Assembly (NCBI RefSeq): GCF_001434665.1
Contig: NZ_AZDG01000021.1
Coordinates: forward strand, 1-41,482
DNA: 41,482 nt
Direction: 5' to 3'
Origin: Companilactobacillus tucceti DSM 20183
GTDB lineage: Bacteria; Bacillota; Bacilli; Lactobacillales; Lactobacillaceae
A program made the translations under genes and the position numbers. Position 1 is the first letter of the stretch; each line of letters begins with the position of its first letter. The notes under the pieces were generated by a model. The model ran no database searches and was not told the origin of the DNA. It worked only from the letters and a program-made list of their open reading frames with translations. This document shows, piece by piece, positions 1-5,809 of this stretch.

Positions 1-60
1 ATACTGGAGGAAATACTGGTACAACTGGAAATACTGGAGGAAATACTGGTACAATTGTTA
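1..60 (+). repeat. 30-bp tandem repeat inside the SLAP protein gene
   Basis: Bases 1-30 and 31-60 form two units of a 30-bp repeat; the first 24 bases of each unit are identical, then they diverge. It encodes Gly/Thr/Asn-rich residues and probably continues to the left of the window. Such repeats give flexible linkers whose length can vary by slippage. Confidence 0.75.
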
Positions 61-467
61 TTACTGGGATAGGTAAGACCAGCTCCAATCTGGAAAAACT
101 TGGTGTTATTAGAGATTCAAAAGTTATTAGTAAATCAGGAGTGCCTGGCAGAACGATATCAGCAGGACAAGATTTCCAGGTGTCACACTATGGAACTTAT
201 AACGGAGAACACTATTATCAAATTTCAACTGATGAATGGATCAAAGGTTATGATGTGACTAAAGTTATCAAGGGTAATTATAATGATGTAAAGATTACAG
301 CCTCAAATCCAAGATTATATAATGATTATCTACAAAATGTTTCTAGATCAATTAGCGGCACTTTCCATGTAGACGCTTCTATTAATGGTATTGATAATAA
401 TGGTAACACCATTTATGGCTTCAGGATTTCTACAAATGAATATGTAGATCAAAGAGATGCGGTATAG
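1..467 (+). CDS. C-terminal part of a SLAP-domain surface/tail protein (5' end outside window)
   Basis: The reading frame is open from base 3 and has no start inside the window, so this is the end of a longer protein. The first residues are a Gly/Thr/Asn tandem repeat (TGGNTGT-type units). After it comes a region with the SLAP-like signature YYQISTDEWIKG (coded near 204-245) and a second, weaker copy ending FRISTNEYVDQ. These Lactobacillus surface-layer-type domains bind cell-wall polymers. Position just before holin and endolysin genes suggests a phage tail, fibre or receptor-binding protein, or a prophage-carried surface protein. The seen facts are the open 5' end, the repeats and the SLAP motifs; the tail role is inferred from gene order. 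Confidence 0.7.
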   Translation, partial: TGGNTGTTGNTGGNTGTIVITGIGKTSSNLEKLGVIRDSKVISKSGVPGRTISAGQDFQVSHYGTYNGEHYYQISTDEWIKGYDVTKVIKGNYNDVKITASNPRLYNDYLQNVSRSISGTFHVDASINGIDNNGNTIYGFRISTNEYVDQRDAV

Positions 468-479
468 CGGTGGACATAT

Positions 480-569
480 ATGAAAGAAAAAATAGATCAT
501 TTTAGAAGACATTACCGTAGAAATTACGTTTGGATATGGATATCTATGGCAACATATGGGCTCTGCTAA
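480..569 (+). CDS. possible 29-residue phage small ORF
   Basis: A short ORF starts at ATG 480 with a GGTGG motif about 8 bases upstream and ends with TAA at 567-569. It would give a basic, aromatic peptide starting MKEKIDHFRRHYRRNY. Small basic proteins of this kind (XkdX-like) often sit between tail and lysis genes of Gram-positive phages, but no family motif is complete here. The 56 bases after it hold nothing else. It may also be a truncated longer gene. Confidence 0.35.
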   Translation: MKEKIDHFRRHYRRNYVWIWISMATYGLC

Positions 570-625
570 TTACACTGTATTGCCACTCATTGATTCTGTA
601 GAAGTCTACTAAAGAAGGTGACAAC

Positions 626-1012
626 ATGAAATACGTGCGAGAGAACAGGTTCTGGACTATCACAGGATTGGAGACTTTTACCCTAGGAATGTTCTTCGGG
701 TTAAATAATAATTTTGTTGGTCAACCCCTGCACATGCCCTTATTCGTCAAAGTGGAGGATGACCCACCGTTTGCCATCGTATTAATGATTGTGGGATTTT
801 ACGTTACACTCATATCAATGTCTAAACATTTTACGAAAGCAAACAAGGCAGTTGTTACATTTACACTTCTATTTATTTGGACCTTCTATTTCATAATCTT
901 TTTACTACATGATATAGTTGGTCCTTTTACTATCCCCAGATACACAACTATCATCACAGGTTTCATTGTTTTGCGTGTGATGGTCGAAGCCGTTTGGGGC
1001 GTACCACATTGA
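626..1012 (+). CDS. phage hypothetical membrane protein
   Basis: This 128-residue protein has a good ribosome site (GAAGGTG) just before ATG 626. It contains about four hydrophobic segments (roughly residues 14-30, 48-66, 76-95 and 104-120) separated by short charged loops, so it is an integral membrane protein. It lies between the tail-type protein and the holin, where phages often carry accessory lysis or superinfection-exclusion membrane proteins. I do not recognise the family. Its stop overlaps the likely start of the next gene, which suggests translational coupling. Confidence 0.65.
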   Translation: MKYVRENRFWTITGLETFTLGMFFGLNNNFVGQPLHMPLFVKVEDDPPFAIVLMIVGFYVTLISMSKHFTKANKAVVTFTLLFIWTFYFIIFLLHDIVGPFTIPRYTTIITGFIVLRVMVEAVWGVPH

Positions 1013-1314
1013 ACGATATGCTTAAAATTATTATCTCGGCTATTGGTGGTGCTATCGTATCGGGCGTGTTTGGCGTTTGGGGACAGAAGCTAAAGAACGC
1101 TAGTTCAAATGAATCTGTATACGCTGAACATACTGATATCATGTGGGATAGATTAGATAAGATAACTGATGAACGGGACGAGTTGAAAGAACAAGTTATA
1201 AAACTAAATGCAAAAATTGATGAACAAAGTAAAATCATTGATCAATTAACAAGGCAAATGAGTGCCTTGAATAGTAAATTTCAAGATTGGGAGCAAGCAG
1301 ATGAACAAAGGTAA
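1009..1314 (+). CDS. phage membrane-anchored coiled-coil protein
   Basis: The protein has an N-terminal hydrophobic segment with glycines (IISAIGGAIVSGVFGVWG) and then a heptad-rich coiled coil (about residues 35-90, many E, K, L and Q). This layout is common for phage proteins beside the holin. The start is uncertain: TTG 1009 overlaps the previous stop and has a GGGG motif 8-9 bases upstream; ATG 1018 lacks a good ribosome site; TTG 994 would add a short N-terminal extension. The 3' end overlaps the holin gene by 14 bases, so it belongs to the lysis operon. Function is unknown; a spanin-like or holin-modulating role is only a guess. Confidence 0.6.
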   Translation: MNDMLKIIISAIGGAIVSGVFGVWGQKLKNASSNESVYAEHTDIMWDRLDKITDERDELKEQVIKLNAKIDEQSKIIDQLTRQMSALNSKFQDWEQADEQR

Positions 1315-1534
1315 ATTAACTTTAGATTATCATTCTAAAGTTTGGTGGGTATCAGTGGTGTCCATCATTCTGGTACTGATACAGCAGGTGCTTAAAATAT
1401 TTGGTGTGGACATGCCAGCAGGATTGGATACAGAAATAATGAATGTAGTCAATTCACTGTTAGCATTAGGCGGATTGATGGGAATTATTTATGACACATC
1501 AAACGGGGATAAAAATGAAAAAGAAAGTAATTAA
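1301..1534 (+). CDS. phage holin (phi LC3 / holin_1 type)
   Basis: Holins form lesions in the cytoplasmic membrane at the end of the phage cycle so that endolysin and ions pass. This 77-residue protein has the small size, two membrane segments (about residues 14-33 and 46-64) and charged, hydrophilic C-terminus expected. The N-terminal pattern with KVWWVSVVS and the ending LLALGGLMGIIYD-T resemble the phi LC3 holin family of Gram-positive phages. It overlaps the preceding coiled-coil gene and the endolysin gene, as is usual in lysis cassettes. The assignment rests on this pattern plus position, so the class is fairly sure and the exact subfamily less so. Confidence 0.8.
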   Translation: MNKGKLTLDYHSKVWWVSVVSIILVLIQQVLKIFGVDMPAGLDTEIMNVVNSLLALGGLMGIIYDTSNGDKNEKESN

Positions 1535-2639
1535 TTTAATTGGTCTGTTACTGTTGGTAACAGGCTTTTTTGTTGTAGGAAACACTAAGGCTGCTAACAC
1601 TGATATGGTTGATGTTAGTAACCATAATGGATATATGACTACAGCAAATTTTATTGACATGAGAAATAACTACGGCGTTAAAGCTGTGGTAACTAAAGTG
1701 ACCGAAGGAACTTATTACCACGACTACACAGCAAAAAATAATATTTATACTGCACAGCAAGCAGGTCTATATATTAATGCTTACCATTTCGCTAGATACA
1801 CAACGTATCAAGGCGCAGTTAACGAAGCAAATTACGCAGCACAAATGGCAAAAGCTGACGGATTGCCAATCGGTTCAGTAATCGTTGCTGATGTGGAAGC
1901 TAGTCAGCAACGAGGCGTATCACGCTACCAAAACAACATAAACAATCAAGCCTTCATGAATACTATCAAACAATACGGATATCGTTCTGATGTTTACACA
2001 ATGTCCAGTTGGTTAGGTTCAGTTATGGATTTTAATGCGGGTGGTTGGATTGCCAGTTATCCATATAACGCAAGTGGTAAACAATGGTACTCAAATAACC
2101 ATGCATGGCAGTGGGGGAGTACTTACCAGTTTGCTGGTTCGTATGGTAATTTTGACGTATCGCAACTATATGACAATTTTTACACCGGACAATCACAAGC
2201 GCTTGTTGATCCAAGACAATCAATCAACAATGTTGTATCTGTAAAAGGCAATAAATACAAAGCTTATTCTACTTATACAAAAGAAGGACAAGCCAATGAA
2301 GGTACAGATGTATTAAGTGGGACCGACTGGCAATCAGCAGGTATTATTGAAGTTGCTGGACTGCCTTATTACTACATTGGTCTGAATACGTATATTCCAC
2401 AAAATAAAACTACATTCAATAGGAAAGTAGTAATTAACTATCGTTCAGATTATGGAGTTAATGCGTACAATAAAAAAGGTCAAAGTATCAAGGATAGTAA
2501 TACTAGATTTAAGGGTGGTACTGAATGGGCAACAGTTGATAAGTTAACGTATATCAACAACGTTGGCTGGTGCTACCAAGTTTCCACAGATGAATATATC
2601 CCAGTTAAATTCCAGCAAGGTTCTGGATTCAAGGGATAA
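1515..2639 (+). CDS. endolysin: secreted GH25 lysozyme with SLAP-like wall-binding domains
   Basis: Cuts the glycan strands of peptidoglycan (muramidase). I chose ATG 1515, 5 bases after a GGGGAT ribosome site, giving 374 residues and a clean signal peptide (MKKK, hydrophobic core to about residue 21, likely cut after TKA at 26). The GH25 domain covers about residues 29-215; visible catalytic-cleft residues are D33 (DVSNHNG), E64 (VTEG), D125 and E127 (ADVEAS). Two C-terminal repeats (about 235-300 and 310-370) end in the SLAP-type signature YQVSTDEYIPV and should bind the wall. It overlaps the holin gene. The signal peptide means export may not need the holin, as described for some lactic-acid-bacterium phages. 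Confidence 0.9.
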   Translation: MKKKVINLIGLLLLVTGFFVVGNTKAANTDMVDVSNHNGYMTTANFIDMRNNYGVKAVVTKVTEGTYYHDYTAKNNIYTAQQAGLYINAYHFARYTTYQGAVNEANYAAQMAKADGLPIGSVIVADVEASQQRGVSRYQNNINNQAFMNTIKQYGYRSDVYTMSSWLGSVMDFNAGGWIASYPYNASGKQWYSNNHAWQWGSTYQFAGSYGNFDVSQLYDNFYTGQSQALVDPRQSINNVVSVKGNKYKAYSTYTKEGQANEGTDVLSGTDWQSAGIIEVAGLPYYYIGLNTYIPQNKTTFNRKVVINYRSDYGVNAYNKKGQSIKDSNTRFKGGTEWATVDKLTYINNVGWCYQVSTDEYIPVKFQQGSGFKG

Positions 2640-2652
2640 AAGATACAATAAT

Positions 2653-2686
2653 ACCCACATCTATTAATTTAGGTGTGGGCTTTTTT
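2653..2686 (+). terminator. rho-independent terminator, phage lysis operon (family copy 1)
   Basis: Stem ACCCACATCT pairs with AGGTGTGGG across an 8-base AT loop, followed by TTTTTT. It closes the lysis operon 14 bases after the endolysin stop and is the first of seven near-identical hairpins up to 7554. Confidence 0.9.
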
Positions 2687-2739
2687 GTTATAATAGCGTA
2701 CAATTAGAACAGATTTTTAATAATACTTAAGGTTTGGTT

Positions 2740-3285
2740 ATGGAAGAATACTGTATACCTGTTTACCATGTAAATGATAGAGACATCGTAGAAGAGTTTG
2801 TAAATAATAATGGCTTTTATAATTCCCATGATCACGGTGAGTGGGCTGGTTCTGGAATGTATTTTTGGGACAATATATCTAATGCATACTATTGGAAAAA
2901 GCAGCGAGAGAATAGGGGAAATGATAACTCATTTTTAATTTGTAAGGCAAAATTAATGTATAATGATGACTCAATATTAGATTTGACTGATAAAAATACT
3001 AGAATAGCTTTTAATAACGCATGGCAAATGTTAGAAAACGCGTACAAAAAATGTTACGGGAAATCAGCAATTGGGTATGTTCCTGCTAGTGCAAAAATAG
3101 ATTTTATTATATCCGAAATTATGACTGATAAAGAAATAGTTAAGATCATCGCCACCTATAGGCCCAAATCTAAAAGTGGTAATACAATTTATGTTTCGAA
3201 AAACTATCCAAGTGTAGATGAAAGTGCAAAAGTTATAATTTGTGTCAGAGAAAATACTCGACTATCAAGCCGGCAACTAATATAA
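2740..3285 (+). CDS. ADP-ribosyltransferase-like toxin of a toxin-antitoxin-chaperone module (CmdT-like)
   Basis: The 181-residue product starts at ATG 2740, 7 bases after AAGG; TTG 2734 sits too close to it. It has the layout of the ART/PARP-like fold: an N-terminal strand with YH (H10), then GSGMYFW (Y41) followed by a helix with aromatic residues, then a later strand reading LICKAKL and ILDLTD. Candidates for the third catalytic position include E126 and E132. These are the H-Y-E landmarks of diphtheria-toxin-like ARTs, seen by eye only. The two downstream genes, a small protein and a SecB-like protein, give the order toxin, antitoxin, chaperone known from CmdTAC, whose toxin ADP-ribosylates mRNA on phage infection. 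AT-rich codon use and terminators on both sides mark it as a moron cassette. Fold moderately sure; substrate unknown. Confidence 0.6.
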   Translation: MEEYCIPVYHVNDRDIVEEFVNNNGFYNSHDHGEWAGSGMYFWDNISNAYYWKKQRENRGNDNSFLICKAKLMYNDDSILDLTDKNTRIAFNNAWQMLENAYKKCYGKSAIGYVPASAKIDFIISEIMTDKEIVKIIATYRPKSKSGNTIYVSKNYPSVDESAKVIICVRENTRLSSRQLI

Positions 3286-3307
3286 TAAATCTGTGGAGGT
3301 GGTTCAA

Positions 3308-3532
3308 ATGAAGAAGAGCTTAATTGAGTTAACAAAAGAGTATATAGATTCACTTGATGAGGGTATGATGGATGCTTCGTTTGATAGACTTAAACTGATT
3401 CAAAAAAAATATATTACTCCAGAGATTGAAGGGGTAAAAATAATTGAAACAGTTAAAGTTCCTGAAAAAAAATCTAACATAACTTATGATGTCAGTAATG
3501 AAATGAGTATCACATTAGAGTGTGCGGCTTAA
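3308..3532 (+). CDS. small antitoxin candidate of the TAC module (CmdA position)
   Basis: This 74-residue acidic/basic protein starts at ATG 3308 behind a strong GGAGGTGG site. The N-terminal half is a helical region (about residues 1-36). The C-terminal half (about 40-74) is strand-like with hydrophobic residues and ends IT-ECAA. In known toxin-antitoxin-chaperone systems the antitoxin carries a C-terminal chaperone-addiction segment bound by the SecB-like partner; the tail here would fit that role, which is inference. It lies 22 bases after the toxin gene and its stop is directly next to the chaperone start. No DNA-binding motif is recognised. I know of no family match by eye. Confidence 0.6.
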   Translation: MKKSLIELTKEYIDSLDEGMMDASFDRLKLIQKKYITPEIEGVKIIETVKVPEKKSNITYDVSNEMSITLECAA

Positions 3533-3533
3533 T

Positions 3534-3950
3534 ATGTCAGATGTAAAAAAGAGTAATTCCTTATATTTCAATGAACCACATTTAGAGAACATGAAATTTG
3601 TTTCAAACGATAATTTTATTAATGATGATTATGATGGTAAAGTTAATATCGAATTGAGCAGTAATATAAATAGAATAGATGACAAATCTTCTAACGTTAA
3701 ATTGACATTGTTACTAAATAAAGAAAATGAAGATTATCCCTTTTATATAGAGGTAACAATGACCGCTGATTTTCGATATGAGAAGAATTTAGAAGAATCG
3801 GTTATTGAGGAGCTATTGAAGGTCAATGCATCTTCACTATTGTTTTCATACATTAGAACTCTGGTCGTTGAAGTAACAGATCGTTCGAAGTTTTCAACAT
3901 TGCATTTACCATTTATGAATTTTACACAAAGCAAGAAATCCGATGATTAG
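3534..3950 (+). CDS. SecB-like chaperone of the TAC module (CmdC position)
   Basis: SecB-family proteins hold unfolded clients; in TAC modules they protect the antitoxin. The 138-residue product shows the SecB pattern: FNEPH near the N-terminus, a central strand pair ending YPFYIEVTMTADF, an acidic helix, and the C-terminal block LLFSYIRTLVVEVTDRS followed by LHLPFMNF. The last block parallels the SecB motif with LFPYAR...I and L.P.NF. Start ATG 3534 lies 1 base after the antitoxin stop and has no good ribosome site, so it is likely translated by coupling; GTG 3522 would overlap the antitoxin. Firmicutes normally lack housekeeping SecB, so this copy is best read as a dedicated antitoxin chaperone. 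Confidence 0.7.
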   Translation: MSDVKKSNSLYFNEPHLENMKFVSNDNFINDDYDGKVNIELSSNINRIDDKSSNVKLTLLLNKENEDYPFYIEVTMTADFRYEKNLEESVIEELLKVNASSLLFSYIRTLVVEVTDRSKFSTLHLPFMNFTQSKKSDD

Positions 3951-3976
3951 ATTTTTTGAAATCTTAATCATTATTT

Positions 3977-4010
3977 ACCCACATCTATTAAGTTAGGTGT
4001 GGGTTTTTTT
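3977..4010 (+). terminator. terminator after TAC module (family copy 2)
   Basis: ACCCACATCT pairs with AGGTGTGGGT around an 8-base loop, then seven T. It is nearly identical to the hairpin at 2653-2686, so the TAC genes are enclosed by matching terminators. Confidence 0.9.
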
Positions 4011-4078
4011 GTGTATAATTTGCAAAAATAGTCTCAATATATTAGCATCTAATTATAAATATAAAAAGGAGTGATTTT

Positions 4079-4324
4079 ATGCATTGGTTATGGGTTCTAA
4101 TAGTAGGTGCAGTTATTGGTGCAATCGCTGGCGCAGTTACCAATAGAGGAGAATCTATGGGGTGGATTGCTAACATAATAGCTGGTATTGTGGGATCCTT
4201 CATTGGTGAAGGAATATTAGGATCATGGGGTCCGCAACTTGCAGGAATGGCAATCGTTCCATCGTTGATTGGAGCAATCATTCTTGTATTGATTGTATCC
4301 TTAGTAGTAAGAAAAAAAGCTTGA
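4079..4324 (+). CDS. GlsB/YeaQ/YmgE-family stress membrane protein, copy 1
   Basis: An 81-residue protein with three glycine-rich membrane helices (about residues 3-20, 27-48 and 55-77), matching the transglycosylase-associated (GlsB/YeaQ/YmgE) family of general-stress membrane proteins. The signature GWIANI-AGIVGSFIGEGI is typical. It starts at ATG 4079 behind AAGGAG. It forms a trio with a small membrane protein (4337) and a CsbD protein (4501). A second, 86 percent identical copy (70 of 81 residues by my alignment) lies at 6906-7151. The biochemical role of the family is unknown; it is associated with envelope and stress response. Confidence 0.85.
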   Translation: MHWLWVLIVGAVIGAIAGAVTNRGESMGWIANIIAGIVGSFIGEGILGSWGPQLAGMAIVPSLIGAIILVLIVSLVVRKKA

Positions 4325-4336
4325 GGAGGATAAAAG

Positions 4337-4474
4337 ATGAATGTATTAAAAGGCGTTTTTACTTTCATGGCAGTTAGTACTTTAGTAGTTGGAGGTGTAC
4401 TTATAGGAGGAACTGTTGTTGCTGCTAAAGGTATAGATAAAGCTGGCGATGAATTACAAAAAAAGGTTCATTAA
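4337..4474 (+). CDS. 45-residue small membrane protein, trio copy 1
   Basis: ATG 4337 follows a GAGGAGG site that begins right after the GlsB stop. The product has one hydrophobic stretch (about residues 7-30, reading TLVVGGVLIGG) and a charged amphipathic tail ending QKKVH. It is too short for many gene finders, but a paralogue of the same length at 7164-7301 (34 of 45 residues identical) in the same position shows it is a real gene. Function unknown; probably a membrane-anchored partner of GlsB or CsbD. Confidence 0.75.
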   Translation: MNVLKGVFTFMAVSTLVVGGVLIGGTVVAAKGIDKAGDELQKKVH

Positions 4475-4500
4475 GAATACATTCAAAAGGAGATGTTAAT

Positions 4501-4686
4501 ATGAGTATTGAAAGCAAAAAGGATATGATTAAAGGAAAAACTAATGAGACAGTTGGAAAAGCAACTGACGATGATAAGAAAGAGTTAAAAGGTAAGATTC
4601 AAGAAAAGACTGGACAAGCCAAAGAAAAAACCGACAATATTGTTGATAAGGTTGCTGAAAAAATTAACAAGAAGTCTGAAAAGTAA
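4501..4686 (+). CDS. CsbD-family stress protein, copy 1
   Basis: A 61-residue, lysine- and glutamate-rich, helical protein with the CsbD pattern of repeated KGK-KE-GKA-DD units (KKDMIKGKTNETVGKATDD). CsbD proteins are small, abundant general-stress proteins of unknown biochemistry. ATG 4501 has an AGGAG site about 8 bases upstream. It is the last gene of the GlsB trio and is followed directly by a terminator. The paralogue at 7327-7512 differs at 7 of 61 positions. Confidence 0.88.
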   Translation: MSIESKKDMIKGKTNETVGKATDDDKKELKGKIQEKTGQAKEKTDNIVDKVAEKINKKSEK

Positions 4687-4696
4687 TATTGAATTA

Positions 4697-4728
4697 ACCA
4701 TACCTATTAAATTAGGTTTGGTTTTTTT
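4697..4728 (+). terminator. terminator after stress trio 1 (family copy 3)
   Basis: ACCATACCT pairs with AGGTTTGGT over an 8-base loop and is followed by TTTTTTT. It has the same architecture as the other six hairpins but more substitutions in the stem. Confidence 0.85.
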
Positions 4729-4774
4729 ATTGGATATAAATTAAAGTATGTGTTATTGTGTCAACACAAAAGAA

Positions 4775-4804
4775 GCAGATGCGGGGGCTCAATCCCACAT
4801 CTGC
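4775..4804 (-). terminator. minus-strand terminator hairpin
   Basis: GCAGATG at 4775-4781 pairs with CATCTGC at 4798-4804, with a GC-rich extension (GGG/CCC) inside. Read on the minus strand it is followed by TTCTTTT. It would end a minus-strand transcript coming from about 4960. Confidence 0.6.
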
Positions 4805-4815
4805 CGCACTGCTGA

Positions 4816-4875
4816 CTAATGAATAAAAATTGCGATTAATAACTCGGCAATGATAGCTATGCCAAATGTGAACAA
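4816..4875 (-). CDS. possible 19-residue hydrophobic peptide (type I toxin candidate)
   Basis: On the minus strand an ORF from TTG 4875 to TAG 4816-4818 encodes a nearly all-hydrophobic peptide containing FTFGIAIIAELLIAIF. A stop lies just upstream in frame, so the start must be this TTG or a non-standard codon, and its ribosome site is poor. A minus-strand hairpin terminator follows at 4775-4804. Small membrane peptides with an overlapping antisense RNA are typical of type I toxin-antitoxin loci (Fst/holin-like families). I see no match to a named family, so the peptide is a candidate only. Confidence 0.3.
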   Translation of the reverse strand: MFTFGIAIIAELLIAIFIH

Positions 4876-4965
4876 CTCGAATCAATGTGTAACAAAAAAT
4901 TGTATTAAGTTTTGAATGTTTAGTACCTCTTGACTACAAAGCTCAGTAGTCTTGCCCGTTTCAGA

Positions 4966-5007
4966 AGCCTAGCTTGCCATATGCTGTTGTCAAGTCGGGC
5001 TTTTTTT
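4966..5007 (+). terminator. plus-strand terminator, overlapped by a minus-strand promoter
   Basis: AGCC and CTTG on the left arm pair with CAAG and GGCT on the right arm, followed by seven T (5001-5007). On the minus strand the same bases give TTGACA (4988-4993) and TAGGCT (4966-4971) with 16-base spacing, a plausible promoter for the minus-strand RNA. The two transcripts would overlap between about 4775 and 5000. Confidence 0.55.
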
Positions 5008-5024
5008 ATTTGAACAATTATAAT

Positions 5025-5060
5025 ACCCACATCTATAAATTCAGGTGTGGGTCTTTTTTT
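5025..5060 (+). terminator. terminator (family copy 4)
   Basis: ACCCACATCT pairs with AGGTGTGGGT, then TCTTTTTTT. It lies 17 bases after the previous terminator and closes the RNA-pair cassette. No protein gene precedes it on the plus strand, which suggests it stayed behind as a cassette boundary. Confidence 0.88.
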
Positions 5061-5235
5061 GTTATATAAGTGATGAGAGTTTTATTAAACTTGAATTGAG
5101 GATAATTTCTTGATTTTTTTTGTTCATCAGTGTAACGTTTATGATCAAAAAAATTTGAAAATTGATTAACTACCTGTTAATATGTTTGTTGAAGCAAGTC
5201 GTTTATAAATGCCTCTTGCTTAATGTCGTTCAGTA

Positions 5236-5367
5236 TATAATGTAGTTGGCGATACGCTACGTTGCTAGGTAGAGGCTTAAATCTACCCCTAGTCCCAATT
5301 GGAGACTATTCCAATTCGGTATCGTAAATTATTGACCGTCTTTCATCTGAAGGGCGGTTATTTTTTT
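5236..5367 (+). ncRNA. structured RNA of unknown family with own promoter and terminator
   Basis: A -10 TATAAT (5236-5241) has a weak -35 TCTTGC about 16 bases upstream; transcription would start near 5248. The RNA then folds as a three-way junction: closing stem GATAC (5251-5255) with GTATC (5319-5323); arm 1 CTAGGTAGA (5265-5273) with TCTACC/CCTAG (5282-5292); arm 2 AATTGG (5297-5302) with CCAATT (5311-5316). A terminator follows (ACCGTC 5335-5340 with GGGCGGT 5352-5358, T run to 5367), and a ribosome site and ORF start only about 12 bases later. It could be a riboswitch-like attenuator, a type III antitoxin RNA or a stand-alone sRNA. I cannot match it to a known class. Confidence 0.5.
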
Positions 5368-5378
5368 AAGGAAAGTAT

Positions 5379-5572
5379 ATGAAGTTTAATTCTCAAGATG
5401 TTCCGTTAAATCGATTAATAATTGATAGTCAAAAAGATATCAATTTTATTGTGAAATACAAATTGCAGATTTATTAGCAAATACTAAATTTTGTCATTAT
5501 CGTGATGAAACTACCATTCTTAAAGAAATATTCGAAGAATGTAATGTGATCCTTTGGAGGGATCCTTATTGA
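5379..5572 (+). pseudogene. frameshifted ORF of unknown function downstream of the structured RNA
   Basis: ATG 5379 has an AAGGAAAG site directly after the terminator T run. The first frame reads MKFNSQDVPLNRLIIDSQKD and stops by about 5478. A second frame then continues IADLLANTKFCHYRDETTIL and stops at 5570-5572 after WRDPY. The two halves join with one base shifted in the stretch 5425-5455 (an A5 run is there). Read together they make a protein-like sequence of about 63 residues. I do not recognise it; it may be a remnant of a longer gene. The stretch 5573-5685 after it has no gene I can support. Confidence 0.45.
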
Positions 5573-5685
5573 TATTTTAGAAAAAAAAGCTTATGATAGT
5601 TGTACAGAGAAAACTCTGATAAACAGGCAATGAGCTATTATAATAGTAAGTGTTATATGTTAACACCTCACGTTTGTTGGAAAGT

Positions 5686-5707
5686 CACGCTGATGCGTGG
5701 CTTTTTT
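5686..5707 (+). terminator. terminator hairpin CACGC/GCGTG
   Basis: CACGC (5686-5690), loop TGAT and GCGTG (5695-5699) are followed by GCTTTTTT. Upstream at 5639-5644 is a lone TATAAT without a clear -35. A very short RNA could be made, but no gene is evident. Confidence 0.6.
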
Positions 5708-5719
5708 AGTTAAATAAAA

Positions 5720-5754
5720 ACCCATCATCTATTAATTTAGGTGTGGGCTTTTTT
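5720..5754 (+). terminator. terminator (family copy 5, one-base insertion in left arm)
   Basis: ACCCATCATCT pairs with AGGTGTGGG with one bulged base, then CTTTTTT. The right arm and loop (ATTAATTT) are identical to copy 1. Confidence 0.8.
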
Positions 5755-5809
5755 ATTACTGTATAATAAACTAAGATATGAATACAGTTGAGTGAAAGAG
5801 ATGGATCTT

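Noticed and set aside
1-60. CRISPR-like repeat at the window start
   Set aside because: The 30-bp units are in tandem without spacers and are in frame with a protein; it is a coding repeat. No CRISPR array was found anywhere in the window.
963-1238. Minus-strand ORF of 91 codons
   Set aside because: It lies wholly across two plus-strand phage genes that have ribosome sites, membrane segments and a coiled coil; its Ser/Ile/Pro-rich sequence is the typical mirror of such genes.
4079-4686. Assembly duplication explaining the two stress trios
   Set aside because: The copies differ at many positions in all three genes, so they are true paralogues and not a repeated contig piece.
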